A DNA stretch of 64,000 nucleotides from Streptomyces sp. CC228A. GTDB taxonomy: Bacteria > Actinomycetota > Actinomycetes > Streptomycetales > Streptomycetaceae. Both the position numbers and the translations under genes were made by a program. The stretch spans positions 248,001-312,000 of the forward strand of contig NZ_JAJPUI010000007.1 of assembly GCF_021390935.1 (NCBI RefSeq), given 5' to 3'. Numbering within the stretch: the stretch's first letter is position 1; each line of letters starts with the position of its first letter. The notes beneath the pieces were generated by a model. It did not search any database and had not been told where the DNA came from. It saw only the letters and a list, made by a program, of their open reading frames with translations. Positions 48,559-57,904 of the stretch are shown piece after piece.

Positions 48559-49166
48559 TAGTACGCCCAGCGCGGCACCGTCAAGCCTTTGCACCTGCTG
48601 CCTGCAACGGTTGTCATCTTCAACACTGCCGGCAGTCGCGCCGACCGGACGACGCCGATCCCGCTGCCCCACCCCTTCCTCACCGACCACAGGAGCTCCT
48701 CGACACCCCCGCCACCATCGACTCGCCGCGTGGAATGCGTAGCGGGCGCTTCCTCCGCCAGGCCACCGACCCGCGCTCGACCCCACGGGCAAGGCCCTCC
48801 ATCACAGCGGTCGCCCGCTGCCCGCTGCCCGCTGCCCATGAGCCGCACCCCGTACCCGCCCGAGCGGACAGCAAGAGGAGCTCAGACGTACCCCTACGCG
48901 GATCACGTCACTCGGCAAACGATCGCCCTTGAGCGAGGAGGACCACGTATCGGTCTGCTGGCACACGCTTGCGGGTGAGCGGGTCTACGGTGGCTTCTTG
49001 AGGCGGCATCAAGGAAGACGAGTCGATGCACGCCGCACTGAAACGCGCACCGCGCAAGGAAGCCGGGACCCGCCTTCGACGCCCGTCCGCGGCATGTACG
49101 GCGTCAGAGGCTACTGCCGCCAGCTGGTCGAACCACAGGATATGTCGGTAACGCGCCCGCGAATGC
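48559..49166. other. Intergenic stretch before the IS630 element
   Basis: About 600 bp with no supported gene. A short tandem repeat of CGCTGCCC occurs three times at about 48815-48838. Small ORFs here are low complexity. It probably marks the edge between the core operon and the mobile-element zone. Confidence 0.45.
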
Positions 49167-49168
49167 TA

Positions 49169-50274
49169 TTGATCAGAAACTCATGGGGTTCTCGTCCATG
49201 ACGTAGCGGACGTGTGGGCCACCGAAGTAGCCGCGGACGATGTGCGGCTGACGCTGACGCCTGCGGAAGAAGCGGCGGGTTTCGGCAGCGAGTTCGGCCT
49301 GGTCGCGGGCCCGGTGCTGCTTGGGCAGGCTGTGCTTGAGGTCGGCGTTGACCAGCTCGTCGGGGTTCAGCTCGGGCGAGTACGGGGGCAGGAAGTGCAG
49401 CTCTACATCATCGGGGTGGGCGGCGAGCCAGTCGCGGACCTTCTTCGAGCGGTGCGCGGAGTGACCGTCGACCACGAGGTGGACCTTGTGGTCGAAGTGG
49501 CCGGCGAGCCGGCCCAGGAAGCGGCACATCACTTCGGCGGTGAAGGACTCGGTGAAGACCATGAAGTGCATCCGGCCCTTGGTGCTGATCGCCGACATCG
49601 CGTTCACGGAGAACCGGTTCCCGCTCCGCCGCACGACGGGCGTCTTCCCCTTCTCACCCCAGGTGCGGCCGGTGACCTGGTCGGATCGGATGCCGACCTG
49701 GTCGGCGAAGAGGATCTCGCCGCCGTCTTTCTTCGCCTGCACGCGGATCTTCGGCCAGGTCTCTTCATGCCAGCGCCGGACGGCCTCGGGGTCCTGCTCG
49801 ACGGCCCGCTTGTCCGGGCGCTGGAAGGACAGCCCCCATCGCTTCAAATACTTGCCCACCCCCACCTCGGTCAGCCGCACCCGGTACAGCTTCGCGATCA
49901 GCTCGCCCACCAGCCGCCGTGTCCACAGCTGACCGGAAAGCCCCACGTCACACGGCCGGTGGTCCAGGACCGCCTGCCGCACCGCGGCCTGCTCGGCCTC
50001 CCCGAGCACCTGGTGCACACCGACCGGCTTACCCCGAGGACGCATGACCAGGGCCTCCCGACCACCGGCCTGCCACTTCGCCCACCAGCCGTCGACCGCC
50101 TTCAGCGACACCCCGAACACTGCCGCCACGTCCTCGCGGTCCCGCCCCGCCATCAGAGCGGCCACCGCCCGCAGCCGCAGGGCCTCCTGCGCCGACGGCG
50201 ACAGATGCCGCGCGTCCCCCACCAGATCGCTCACACCCACCCAACGACCCAGAACCCAAACCGTTTCTGATCAA
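49169..50274 (-). mobile_element. IS630-family insertion sequence, complete
   Basis: 1,106 bp. Terminal inverted repeats TTGATCAGAAAC and GTTTCTGATCAA, flanked on both sides by the dinucleotide TA (49167 and 50275), the target duplication expected for IS630/Tc1. It contains one transposase gene on the minus strand. Confidence 0.88.
49173..50240 (-). CDS. IS630-family transposase
   Basis: 355 residues. N-terminal helix-turn-helix (AVFGVSLKAVDGWWAKWQAGG), then a DDE core: Asp in ILFADQVGIRSD, Asp in VHLVVDGHSAHRS and Glu in LPPYSPELNPDE. The stop lies within the terminal inverted repeat, as is common. No frameshift; likely functional. Confidence 0.93.
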   Translation of the reverse strand: MGVSDLVGDARHLSPSAQEALRLRAVAALMAGRDREDVAAVFGVSLKAVDGWWAKWQAGGREALVMRPRGKPVGVHQVLGEAEQAAVRQAVLDHRPCDVGLSGQLWTRRLVGELIAKLYRVRLTEVGVGKYLKRWGLSFQRPDKRAVEQDPEAVRRWHEETWPKIRVQAKKDGGEILFADQVGIRSDQVTGRTWGEKGKTPVVRRSGNRFSVNAMSAISTKGRMHFMVFTESFTAEVMCRFLGRLAGHFDHKVHLVVDGHSAHRSKKVRDWLAAHPDDVELHFLPPYSPELNPDELVNADLKHSLPKQHRARDQAELAAETRRFFRRRQRQPHIVRGYFGGPHVRYVMDENPMSF

Positions 50275-50464
50275 TATGGCCCCTGACACCACAGGCACCG
50301 GACGCCCGACCGAGCGTCACAGAACGTCGCTGCCGGGAAACGGATGGGGTAAGTAGCTGTTGTCGTACCGAACCTGAGGGCGGTGTTTTCGCTGGTCAGG
50401 CATAGGTTCGGTGCTCCCGTGGGAGGGGTGGCCTGTCGTGTCATCGTTCCTGGGGAGGCCGTGG

Positions 50465-51010
50465 ATGCCGTCGGTCGTGGGGTTGCTCGAACAGCGTGAG
50501 CTGGGTGCTCGCCGTCGCGTGGACGAGTTGCGGGAGGAGGCCGACCGCGTCCAGGCCGAGCTGGTCGTGGCCGAGCGGGAATGGAAGGAGTGGGTCATCG
50601 CCCGCTCGCGGGTCGGCGAGGTGCTGGGTCCGGTGGACGAGACCGAGGACTACGCCCGGACCGAACGGGCAGTGCCGGCCCAGGGGCAGGCAGGGGAGGC
50701 ATCATCGGTGTCGATGGCGGCGAAGCCGAAGTCGCAGGTGCCGGTGTGGCGTGAGGGGCTGGAGGTGTCCGTTCTGTCGATGGACTACCAGCGCATCCTG
50801 CAGGCCCTCGCGGACCGGCATCGCCTCCACCAAGGGCCTGTGACCTGCCAGGAGATGGCTGTCTTGTTCGGCCTGGACGCGGTGCCGGCCAAGGTGGAGG
50901 CGCTGCGGTCGAAGGCGAAGCGGCTGGTCGCGCGCGGCTGGCTGGCCGAGTCCGCGCCGGGCCGGTTCACCCTCGCACGGAGTGTGGCCGGGCCAGACGG
51001 CGGGTCATGA
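50465..51010 (+). CDS. IS-associated accessory protein with coiled coil and winged-helix-like end
   Basis: 181 residues from the ATG at 50465 (an upstream start at 50411 is possible). A coiled-coil stretch (LEQRELGARRRVDELREEAD) is followed by an acidic linker and a C-terminal domain resembling a winged helix (EMAVLFGLDAVPAKVEALRS, KRLVARGWLAE). It lies inside the IS5-type element and overlaps the transposase tail by 44 bp, tail to tail. Such ORFs accompany transposases in Streptomyces; function unknown. Confidence 0.6.
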   Translation: MPSVVGLLEQRELGARRRVDELREEADRVQAELVVAEREWKEWVIARSRVGEVLGPVDETEDYARTERAVPAQGQAGEASSVSMAAKPKSQVPVWREGLEVSVLSMDYQRILQALADRHRLHQGPVTCQEMAVLFGLDAVPAKVEALRSKAKRLVARGWLAESAPGRFTLARSVAGPDGGS

Positions 51011-51884
51011 TCATGGTCATCGACCAGTAGACCATCGCCTCGGCGCTGGTGGTGCGGCGTTCGAAGTCGCGCACCAGGCGGCGGCTTCGCATCAGGTGCG
51101 CGAAGAGCCGCTCGACGATCCACCGCTTGGGCAGCACCACGAACCCCTTGACGTCATCGCTGCGTCTGACGATCGCCAGAACCAGTGCGAACGCGGCCAG
51201 GCAGTGCCCGACGAGGCTGCCGGTGTAGCCGCCGTCGGCCCAGACGAGTTCCAGCCGGTGGCGGGCGTCGGCGACCTGGGCGAGCAGAACCTTCGCGGCG
51301 GCACGGTCTCCGATGTCCGCGCTTGTGACCATGACGCCCAGCAGTAGGCCGAGGGTGTCGACCACGACGTGCCGCTTGCGGCCGTTGACCAGTTTGCCGC
51401 CGTCGAAGCCACGGCTGTCGGCACCGACGACGGCGTCTGCCTTGACGGACTGCGAGTCGATCACACCGGCCGTCGGCTCCACATCCCGGCCCGCCTTCCG
51501 GCGGACCCGGTCGCGCAGCCGGTCGTGGAACTCCCTGACCAGTACGTGGTCGCGCCAGCGGCGGAAGAAGGCGTAGACCCGGTCCCACGGCGGGAAGTCG
51601 GCTGGCATAGCACGCCACTTGACGCCGTTGTCCACGAGATAGCGGATCGCGTCCAGTATCGCCCGGTGGCAGTACGCCTCCGGCTGCCCGCCCCGGCCCC
51701 GCAGCCAGCCCGGCACCGGCAGGAGTGGCCGGACCACGGCCCACTCCGCGTCCGTCATGTCCGAGGGATACCTCCGAACACGTTCCGGGTGATCGGCGGC
51801 ATTCCCGAACCGGTGAGCGACGCAATCACACGACGGAGCAGCCGAGTTGAACTCCACCGGCGCGAGCACGTACAACTGCGGCAA
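50967..51884 (-). CDS. IS5-family transposase
   Basis: Up to 305 residues from the ATG at 51884; the conserved family start is nearer RRYPSDMTDAEWAVVRPLLP, so the true start may be a GTG or ATG about 35-43 codons later. DUF4096 domain, then DDE residues: Asp in GVIDSQSVKAD, Asp in LVWADGGYTG and Glu in RWIVERLFAHL (the Y-(2)-R-(3)-E-(6)-K-like region). Intact. Confidence 0.88.
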   Translation of the reverse strand: MPQLYVLAPVEFNSAAPSCDCVAHRFGNAADHPERVRRYPSDMTDAEWAVVRPLLPVPGWLRGRGGQPEAYCHRAILDAIRYLVDNGVKWRAMPADFPPWDRVYAFFRRWRDHVLVREFHDRLRDRVRRKAGRDVEPTAGVIDSQSVKADAVVGADSRGFDGGKLVNGRKRHVVVDTLGLLLGVMVTSADIGDRAAAKVLLAQVADARHRLELVWADGGYTGSLVGHCLAAFALVLAIVRRSDDVKGFVVLPKRWIVERLFAHLMRSRRLVRDFERRTTSAEAMVYWSMTMIMTRRLARPHSVRG

Positions 51885-52232
51885 CAGGGTCTCCTGGATC
51901 TCGGTCGGCTTCGCAACCCCGAGCTACCAAGAGGCCCTGCCTTCATGCCCACGGCCGGCCGCGATCACCCGATCGAGACTCCCGTTCGACGCCCACCCCT
52001 CAAGATCGGAACGACAACAGCTACTAAGGCGCCGACAGCTCGGCAGCCAGTGCTCCAGCCACTTCAGGACGCCTCCGGCCACACAGCTGACGACTCCACC
52101 GGCGGTCGCCAATTACGCATGATGCCCCATCAGGAGCCTGCCGTCCCCGCGCAAAACGTGCGTCAGATATGCGTCAGGAGACCGCCCGTGAAGTACGTAA
52201 CACCCATAATGCGCACCCGGCAAAGCAGCAGG

Positions 52233-52301
52233 TCAGCGACCCTTATCGGCAGGCTCCAGAATCGCCACACACTCCACATGATGCGTCATCGGAAACATGT
52301 C
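52233..52301 (-). pseudogene. Displaced 3' tail of a TrmA/RlmD-type uracil methyltransferase gene (att-site signature)
   Basis: The minus strand reads DMFPMTHHVECVAILEPADKGR then stop. PMTHHVEC is the invariant C-terminal motif of RNA m5U methyltransferases (TrmA, RlmC/D). Immediately upstream the frame meets unrelated sequence and a stop within 12 codons. Only the last 22 codons of the gene are present. A duplicated gene end beside an integrase is what site-specific integration into the 3' end of a gene leaves behind. Confidence 0.72.
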
Positions 52302-52654
52302 ACGCTGTGCCGACGCGGGAGAACGTGCAGGTCAGGGCGGGTTTTCAGGCTTCGCCAGCGGCCTGTCGGGGGCCCGGAGCGTCAAATGAGCGTCACAGCC
52401 GCTGAGCGGTGAGGCCGCACGGCGGGCTGCTCGGATGCAGTGCACCAGATGCTGCGCCCGGCCGGGCCCAAGGCCAGCCTGCGGCTCCAAACGTGGGATA
52501 AGCGCTGGGCGAGGGAACTAGGCCCGCCATATTTTGACTGCCCTCCACGCGCCCCGTCCAGTGGGACGGGAGCCGTGAAGTACGCATTGATGGAGGCGCA
52601 GGCCGTCTTGCAGTGGACGAGCCGAACCGACCGGGAGCCCGCGACACAAAACAA

Positions 52655-52685
52655 CTTCGCCCTGTCCGTGACGGACAGGGCGAAG
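52655..52685 (-). terminator. Terminator after the integrase
   Basis: CTTCGCCCTGTCCGT and ACGGACAGGGCGAAG form a perfect 13-15 bp hairpin ending seven bases from the integrase stop. Confidence 0.8.
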
Positions 52686-52691
52686 GAACGT

Positions 52692-53798
52692 TTATGCGGC
52701 GACGGTCAACGGAGTGTCCAAACGCTCCCAAGCTCCGAGGACGGCCTTGTGTGCGTCCGGTTGCAGGTGGGCGTAGCGCTGGGTGGTCTGGAAGCTTTCG
52801 TGGCCGAGCAGGTGCTGGACCTCGTAGAGCGAGACGCCCTTCTGGACCAGCCACGAGGCACAGGTGTGACGCATGGAGTGCGGCGGATAGTGCGGGACGA
52901 GCTGCTGCTCCCCGTCGCCGTCGAAGTAGTAGGCACCTTCGACAGCCGGCCACCAGATTTGCCGACGCCAATTACCGTCGTCGAGGAGCCGTCCAGCCCG
53001 ACCCTTGGTGATGGTGGTGAACACCACGGCGTCGCGGTCGAGCCCATGGATGTGGCGTTCAAGCGCCTCCAGGACGTGAGGTGGCAGCGGAACCTCCCGG
53101 CGGCTCTTGGAGCTCTTCGGGTACTCCTTGATACCGCTCTTGGTGTTGACCTCCACCACGAACAGTCGCGAGCGACGCTGGTCGATCCGATGCCGGTGAA
53201 GGCCGGACAGCTCGCCCCAGCGCAATCCGGTGTAGAAGCCGAGCAGGCACATCGTCCGCCACGCGGTGGGCAGTTCGTCCAGGATGCTCTGCGCCTGATC
53301 GAGCGTGAACCACTGCGGCGGCTTTACCGCGACCTGAGGCAAGTCGATGCTGCGGCACGGGGTCACCGCGATCACGTCGTCGTCGACGGCCGCACGCATG
53401 ATGGAGGACGTCAGGTTGTAGGCCCGCTTGATCGCTGAGGCGCCGGCGCCCTTCTCGATCAGGGCGCGGATCCAGCTCTGGACGTCCATGCGGGTGATGG
53501 CCCGCATTTCCCAATCCGCCCAGTAGGGCATGACGTGGTTGTTGATACTGGATGCGTCGCCCCGCAAGGTGTGGGGCTCAACCACACGGGCGTTCCACCA
53601 TCGGTCGTGCCAATCGCGGAATTCTATTTCGCCGGCCCGCGGGTCGCGCATGCTTCCGCGGGCGAACTGGGTCTCCAGCTCGACGGCCCAGGCCCGCGCC
53701 TGGGCCTTGAGGGGGAATGACTCGCTGAACCGGTCTCCTGCCCGGTTGCGTACGGTGGCTTGCCACTTACCAGACTTCAGCTTGCGCAGGTACGCGGT
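52692..53798 (-). CDS. int: Tyrosine site-specific recombinase (integrase), start codon unclear
   Basis: Catalytic residues: Arg in GLRWGELSGL, Lys region NTKSGIKEYPKSSKSRREVPLP, HxxR in HSMRHTCASW, His in LLGHES and nucleophile Tyr in TTQRYAHL. The N-terminal arm-binding part (YLRKLKSGKWQATVRNRAGD) is readable up to 53798, but no ATG, GTG or TTG opens it before an in-frame TAA; AAAGGAG lies there, as if the start codon itself were lost. The first ATG (53651) would delete this domain. It lies directly after an excisionase gene on the same strand. Confidence 0.8.
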   Translation of the reverse strand, partial: TAYLRKLKSGKWQATVRNRAGDRFSESFPLKAQARAWAVELETQFARGSMRDPRAGEIEFRDWHDRWWNARVVEPHTLRGDASSINNHVMPYWADWEMRAITRMDVQSWIRALIEKGAGASAIKRAYNLTSSIMRAAVDDDVIAVTPCRSIDLPQVAVKPPQWFTLDQAQSILDELPTAWRTMCLLGFYTGLRWGELSGLHRHRIDQRRSRLFVVEVNTKSGIKEYPKSSKSRREVPLPPHVLEALERHIHGLDRDAVVFTTITKGRAGRLLDDGNWRRQIWWPAVEGAYYFDGDGEQQLVPHYPPHSMRHTCASWLVQKGVSLYEVQHLLGHESFQTTQRYAHLQPDAHKAVLGAWERLDTPLTVAA

Positions 53799-53846
53799 AC
53801 TACTCCTTTATCGGTGACAGTGAGGGGCCGGGCTGCCAGTGAGAGG

Positions 53847-54053
53847 TCAGCGGCGGGTACGTGGGGAAGCGACCGACCTGCTCGTAATGAACTCCTCCAG
53901 CCCGTCAGCGGGGATACGAACGCGAGAGCGGCCCGTTCCGGTGCGTAGGTCGACGATCGGCAGTTCGCCTGCGGCGATGAAGCGGTAGACGGTGCGCCGG
54001 TCGACGTCCAATGCGGCGGCGACAGCGGGTACGGACAGCAAACGGGCAGGCAT
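53847..54053 (-). CDS. xis: Excisionase / helix-turn-helix protein
   Basis: 68 residues; ATG at 54053 with AAGGAAC upstream. It is an excisionase-family winged helix: LSVPAVAAALDVDRRTVYRF, then GELPIVDLRTGTGRSRVRIP and ADGLEEFI. Position just upstream of the integrase is typical of actinomycete integrative elements. Confidence 0.82.
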   Translation of the reverse strand: MPARLLSVPAVAAALDVDRRTVYRFIAAGELPIVDLRTGTGRSRVRIPADGLEEFITSRSVASPRTRR

Positions 54054-55443
54054 GGGTGTTCCTTGAGAACGAGACGGGAAGGGCAACCAGCGACGGTTCA
54101 GTCGACCTGTCGGGCGGGCAAAGAATTGCCGCCTCGCGACGGAGTAGCGCTGTTCATTGCACAAGGCCGCAGACGAGTGCCGCTTCTGGTCTCCTCTCAG
54201 AATCGCGGCGCGGTCTTGTGTTCGCGACGGCTCCACCGCCAAGCACAGCCGGATGCGAACACCCTCAATAGTCGCCAGGATCACCGGTTTGGCTAACCGG
54301 CGATCGTGGTCTATGTTGCGCTCGCAGTAGCCAAGGACCTGACCGGTGCCTGCCCCTCACGACGCCAACCGGTACGCCCTCAGGTGGCCCGTGGTCTCGG
54401 AGTTCTCGTGCTGCGCGTGGGAGAGGCGCTGGTGTTCGCCGCTACCTCACGATCCACGCTGCCGTCCCGAGCTGCGATGACTCGGCTTGCCGATCCCGGA
54501 TGCTTACCGGCATAGGCGAGAATCAGAAAATCAAGGCGATAAACGCCCATAAGGAGAAGAGCGCCGGGGTGGTCAGCCGCACAAACTTGAGTGAGCATGT
54601 CAACGGGTATAGACTCCCGATCATTTCAACCGGTGGGCCACTCGCCAGCCACGTGATTCCGGGGTGTTGTACGTTGACATAGCTTCGGGGAGGGATCCAG
54701 TCCTTCGAGGCTTTCTCTCGTCTGCCGTGGGCGAATTCCGGATGCCGCTGTCTCGCCATAGCCCGGAGACGCTCAGCAAGACGGAAGTGTCGGAACCTCC
54801 GCTGATCACTCACGCCATGGTTGCCCCTCCCGCGCAACGTGCATAGCGCAGTCGACACCCTGCCGGATCAGAGAGAAACAGTCACCCGACGGGCCAATAG
54901 CGGACGAAGGCCATTACGTGCTGCTGGCTCGGATTCGGACGCCCCCTGCAACATTCCGTCCATGGCAAGGCAGGGTCCGCAGCGACCGGCGGAGGGAGTC
55001 GACACCCGTGAGTTCGACACGACCTTGGAGTAGGGCGTCGTCACATTGGCGGACCACGGCCGACCGCAGACCTCATCCAACGGGCCGGCAAGCCAATCGG
55101 CGAATGGCACGAAGTTCTTCGCCTACGGACCGGATTCCGTAGTTCATGAGAGCGTGCACGGCGCTTACCTCACGCCCGCCATCCCATATACCGAGCGTCG
55201 ACGTACGGAAAGGAAATCACGGATATTCCTCGGACCGCGAACGGGGCTACCTGAAGGCAGCGCGTGCCGCTGGTGCCGCAGAGGTAGCCCCGCGCCCCAG
55301 TGACCGCCGTGAGGTCGGCAAGTCGCTGTGACGGCTCCGAGTGGGCCGGCATCAGGCTCGCAGTGCCCCTCCGACGACGGCCCGATGGACGGTCGTGATC
55401 ACGGAACCCCTCACGGAACAGCGACCCGTCCCCGGTTCCGCTG
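54054..55443. other. Gene-poor, lower-GC stretch inside the element
   Basis: About 1.4 kb with visibly more A/T than the rest of the window and without a convincing gene on either strand. A minus-strand frame at 54523-54858 ends in a hydrophobic run (LFSLWAFIALIF) but has no family match. Codon use is unlike Streptomyces. It may be foreign or decayed DNA, or may hold the element's replication or regulatory sites. Confidence 0.5.
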
Positions 55444-55800
55444 GTGTTTGGCTTCCTGCACCTGGTGCGTGTGTCGCGCGCTCGTCAGCTGGCCCTGACG
55501 GGAGCGATCACCGAACACTGCCGTCGTCACGAGCTGACGCTGGCCGGTGTCTACATGGAGCCTGGCTCCTACACTCCGTCCGCGTTCGTGGGCATGCTCG
55601 ATGCCCTCACGGCCACTCAGTCCCATGGGTGGTACTTCCCACCCCGTCGCCCTAGGCCCGAAGGCCATAGCGGCTGAACGGGGCAGTCAGCTGACCGAAG
55701 CCGGCGCCCATCTATTGCTGATCCGCTACGACCCTGCGCGACAGCAGCCCTTGGCACCAGCTCAGGCGGCCAAGTTCCGTCGGGCCGCCGGCTGCGGTTC
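55444..55800 (+). pseudogene. Recombinase-like conserved Streptomyces protein, two frameshifts
   Basis: The frame starting at a GTG (55444) reads FGFLHLVRVSRARQLALTGA and HELTLAGVYMEPGSYTPSAF. Near 55625 and 55655 two single bases seem missing, after which LGPKAIAAERGSQLTEAGAH and LLLIR follow in another frame. The whole resembles small resolvase-N-terminus-like proteins of Streptomyces. I judge family assignment tentative. Confidence 0.5.
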
Positions 55801-55816
55801 CGGAGGATGCCTCGAG

Positions 55817-56302
55817 TCAGCGTTCGGCGGCGTCCCTCCAGTAGTCCTTCAGCATCTCGCTGGGCCACGAGGGCTGGGTGACCGTGCCACGCGGCAGAAA
55901 CTCTTCGAAGACCGCCACAAGGTCCACCACCAGGGTGCCATCGTCGGCATCGAGGTCGGTGACGTGCAGGTCCCGTCCGTCGACGCGGAGCAGTCTGGGG
56001 AACGAGGTCGCGAGCCGGGCCGGACGTCGGTGGTTGTGGTGCACGAAGGTTCCCGTGGCCGGCCACTCCGGGTTGTCCCGCGGGCTGCGCGCGTGGAGAG
56101 CGACGTCCTCGGGGGAACCGAAGTTGAAGAACCAGGTGACCTGGAGATGGGAGAACTCCTCGATCCCCTGCAGCGTCTCCTCCGGGTACTCCGGGCGCAG
56201 CCGAATGATCGACTCCACACCGCCCTTGAAGTCGTCGAGCCGCCCCTTGTGGCCTCCGACCACCTCGGCGATCACCGGCACCTCGATGGACTTTGTGGAC
56301 AC
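55817..56302 (-). CDS. TrmO/TsaA-like (UPF0066) tRNA methyltransferase homologue
   Basis: 161 residues from a GTG at 56302 with GGAGAAGGGGG upstream. LQGIEEFSHLQVTWFFNF and LLRVDGRDLHVTDLDADDGTLVVD match the beta-barrel of the UPF0066 family, which methylates t6A in tRNA-Thr in E. coli. The central RPNPIG motif is altered (HNHRRPARLATSF), so activity may differ or be lost. Confidence 0.65.
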   Translation of the reverse strand: MSTKSIEVPVIAEVVGGHKGRLDDFKGGVESIIRLRPEYPEETLQGIEEFSHLQVTWFFNFGSPEDVALHARSPRDNPEWPATGTFVHHNHRRPARLATSFPRLLRVDGRDLHVTDLDADDGTLVVDLVAVFEEFLPRGTVTQPSWPSEMLKDYWRDAAER

Positions 56303-56377
56303 GGGTTCCCCCTTCTCCGCTCGCGGCACGGCAAGGCGGTCAACCACAGCATGCCCGCCTTCACCACCATGGCGCCG

Positions 56378-57766
56378 TCAGGCTACTCGTTCGAGTACGG
56401 CCTTGGCGCGCTCGTCGATCTCCGCCGCCACGCTGATTCCCCGATTGCGGAAGGGGGACAGCACTCGGCGCATGTTCACGGCTGCCTCGCGTGCTCTGCC
56501 CGACTGCACGCCTTCCATCGCGTCCAGGGCCTGTGCCCACGTGTGGCACGCGGCCTCCACGTTCCCCTGACGTGCCTGCACAGTGCCCATGTAGCCCAAC
56601 GTCACCGCGTGGGTCCGGCTGAAGGTGTCGGCCTTCCTCGTCAGCACGCTGTTGTTGAACTCTCTAAGCGCTCCGTCGAGATCGCCGAGCGTCCACAGGG
56701 TGCGGGCGGTCTCGTGGGCAAGGGAAGCCCGCTGGAAGAACCACACCCGACTCGGATCCTCGTCGCCGACGTCCGCCGCAGTGAGGTCGTCCTCGGCCCG
56801 GAGAAGCGCTGCGATCGCGGCGCGCTTTTGCCCGTCGGCGGCCAGGCTGCGTGCCTGGACCACTCCGAGCAGCGCCCTCTCGCGGGGGGTCGCCAGGGTG
56901 TACCGCTTGCGCGCCACGGAGGCCGTGGCGAGATCGACGGCAAACCGTGGGTGGCCGAGGTCCGTTGCCTGATGGGCCATCGCCCGCAGGATATGGCCGG
57001 CCAACGGAGCGTCGTCCGCTTCCGCCGCGAGCTTCAGGGCCAACGTGAAGTAGCGCCGCGCGGACTCGTGGTGTGAGGCGTCGAAGCTCATCCAACCGGC
57101 GACGTACACCGCCTCGGCCGCAGCGGCAAGAAGGGCACGACGAGTGTCGTCGCTGGCGAACACCCCGCCGATATACCTGGCGACGTCGTCGACGAGGTAC
57201 TGGTAGAGCGCCGTACGGCCATCCATGCCGCCGTGGCGCTGGTCTCTCCGAGAGAAGAACTCCGTCATCTCACGGACGGCACTGACTTCTGCGACCCCGA
57301 TTCTCCGGCTCGTCGCCGGGGGGCGGGACTTCGCCCGCTGGGGTGCCTCGTCCCACCACTGCTGTCCGGGCAGGGCCAAGCCGCCCACCGAGTAGGCGGC
57401 GCCGGCCAGCAGTCGGCGGCGTTCGAGGTCCACGTCGCTTCTCCCAAGGTCTACCAGCGCAGTCAGCGTATCGACGTTCCACTCCGATGCCGTGACTGCA
57501 CCCGTGTCTGGCACGGAGAGCCCGATTTCAGCCGGAGTGATGGGGCGTTGGAGCCGCCGGGTCAACGTCTCGCACAAGATAAGGGGCGCTCTGCCCGAGG
57601 GCTGTGTTCCCCCCACCCACATGGCGATGTGCGACCGGCTGGTGCCCAGCAGTTCTTGCGCTCCTACCTCGGCCGCGACCCTCACGAAGGCAGCCGCCAC
57701 CTTTGGCTGCGACCAGCCTGTTTCCGCGATTGCGTCGGCCAGCTTCACATTCCGCTCGCGCGCCAT
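56378..57766 (-). CDS. XRE-TPR transcriptional regulator
   Basis: 462 residues. The first 85 contain a helix-turn-helix-like domain with GTSRSHIAMWVGGTQPSGRA; the remainder is helical with TPR-like repeats (HILRAMAHQATDLGHPRFAV, ARQGNVEAACHTWAQALDAM). This type is abundant in Streptomyces and often sits next to anti-sigma-like ATPases and secondary-metabolite genes. It is divergent from the plus-strand cluster and is a candidate for its regulator. Confidence 0.8.
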   Translation of the reverse strand: MARERNVKLADAIAETGWSQPKVAAAFVRVAAEVGAQELLGTSRSHIAMWVGGTQPSGRAPLILCETLTRRLQRPITPAEIGLSVPDTGAVTASEWNVDTLTALVDLGRSDVDLERRRLLAGAAYSVGGLALPGQQWWDEAPQRAKSRPPATSRRIGVAEVSAVREMTEFFSRRDQRHGGMDGRTALYQYLVDDVARYIGGVFASDDTRRALLAAAAEAVYVAGWMSFDASHHESARRYFTLALKLAAEADDAPLAGHILRAMAHQATDLGHPRFAVDLATASVARKRYTLATPRERALLGVVQARSLAADGQKRAAIAALLRAEDDLTAADVGDEDPSRVWFFQRASLAHETARTLWTLGDLDGALREFNNSVLTRKADTFSRTHAVTLGYMGTVQARQGNVEAACHTWAQALDAMEGVQSGRAREAAVNMRRVLSPFRNRGISVAAEIDERAKAVLERVA

Positions 57767-57904
57767 CGTCTACCTCGGTTCACCAAAACGATCTTTGACG
57801 GGTTTGACGGCCCCGGCAGCCGCCCGGAGATACCGCCGCGATGTGATCCGCGGTTCGCTCGTGGTCAACGAAACCACCAACTGCTCCTGTCCGGGAGGAA
57901 ACCG

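Larger units (their letters stand above)
50353..52024 (-). mobile_element. IS5-family insertion sequence, complete, with accessory ORF
   Basis: 1,672 bp. The ends share an inverted repeat GTAGCTGTTGTCGT.CCGA (25 of 28 bases over the outer ends) and are flanked by TAA at 50350 and 52025. A trinucleotide TNA duplication fits the IS1031/IS427-like groups. It holds a transposase gene and a convergent accessory gene. Confidence 0.82.

Noticed and set aside
48735..48932. Short plus-strand ORF in the intergenic stretch
   Set aside because: Built on CGCTGCCC tandem repeats; no RBS or conservation signal.
52393..52971. 192-residue minus-strand ORF
   Set aside because: Overlaps the integrase in another frame and spans its terminator.
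54523..54858. 111-residue minus-strand ORF ending in a hydrophobic run
   Set aside because: Possible membrane tail, but no RBS, no homology and atypical codons; treated as part of the gene-poor region.
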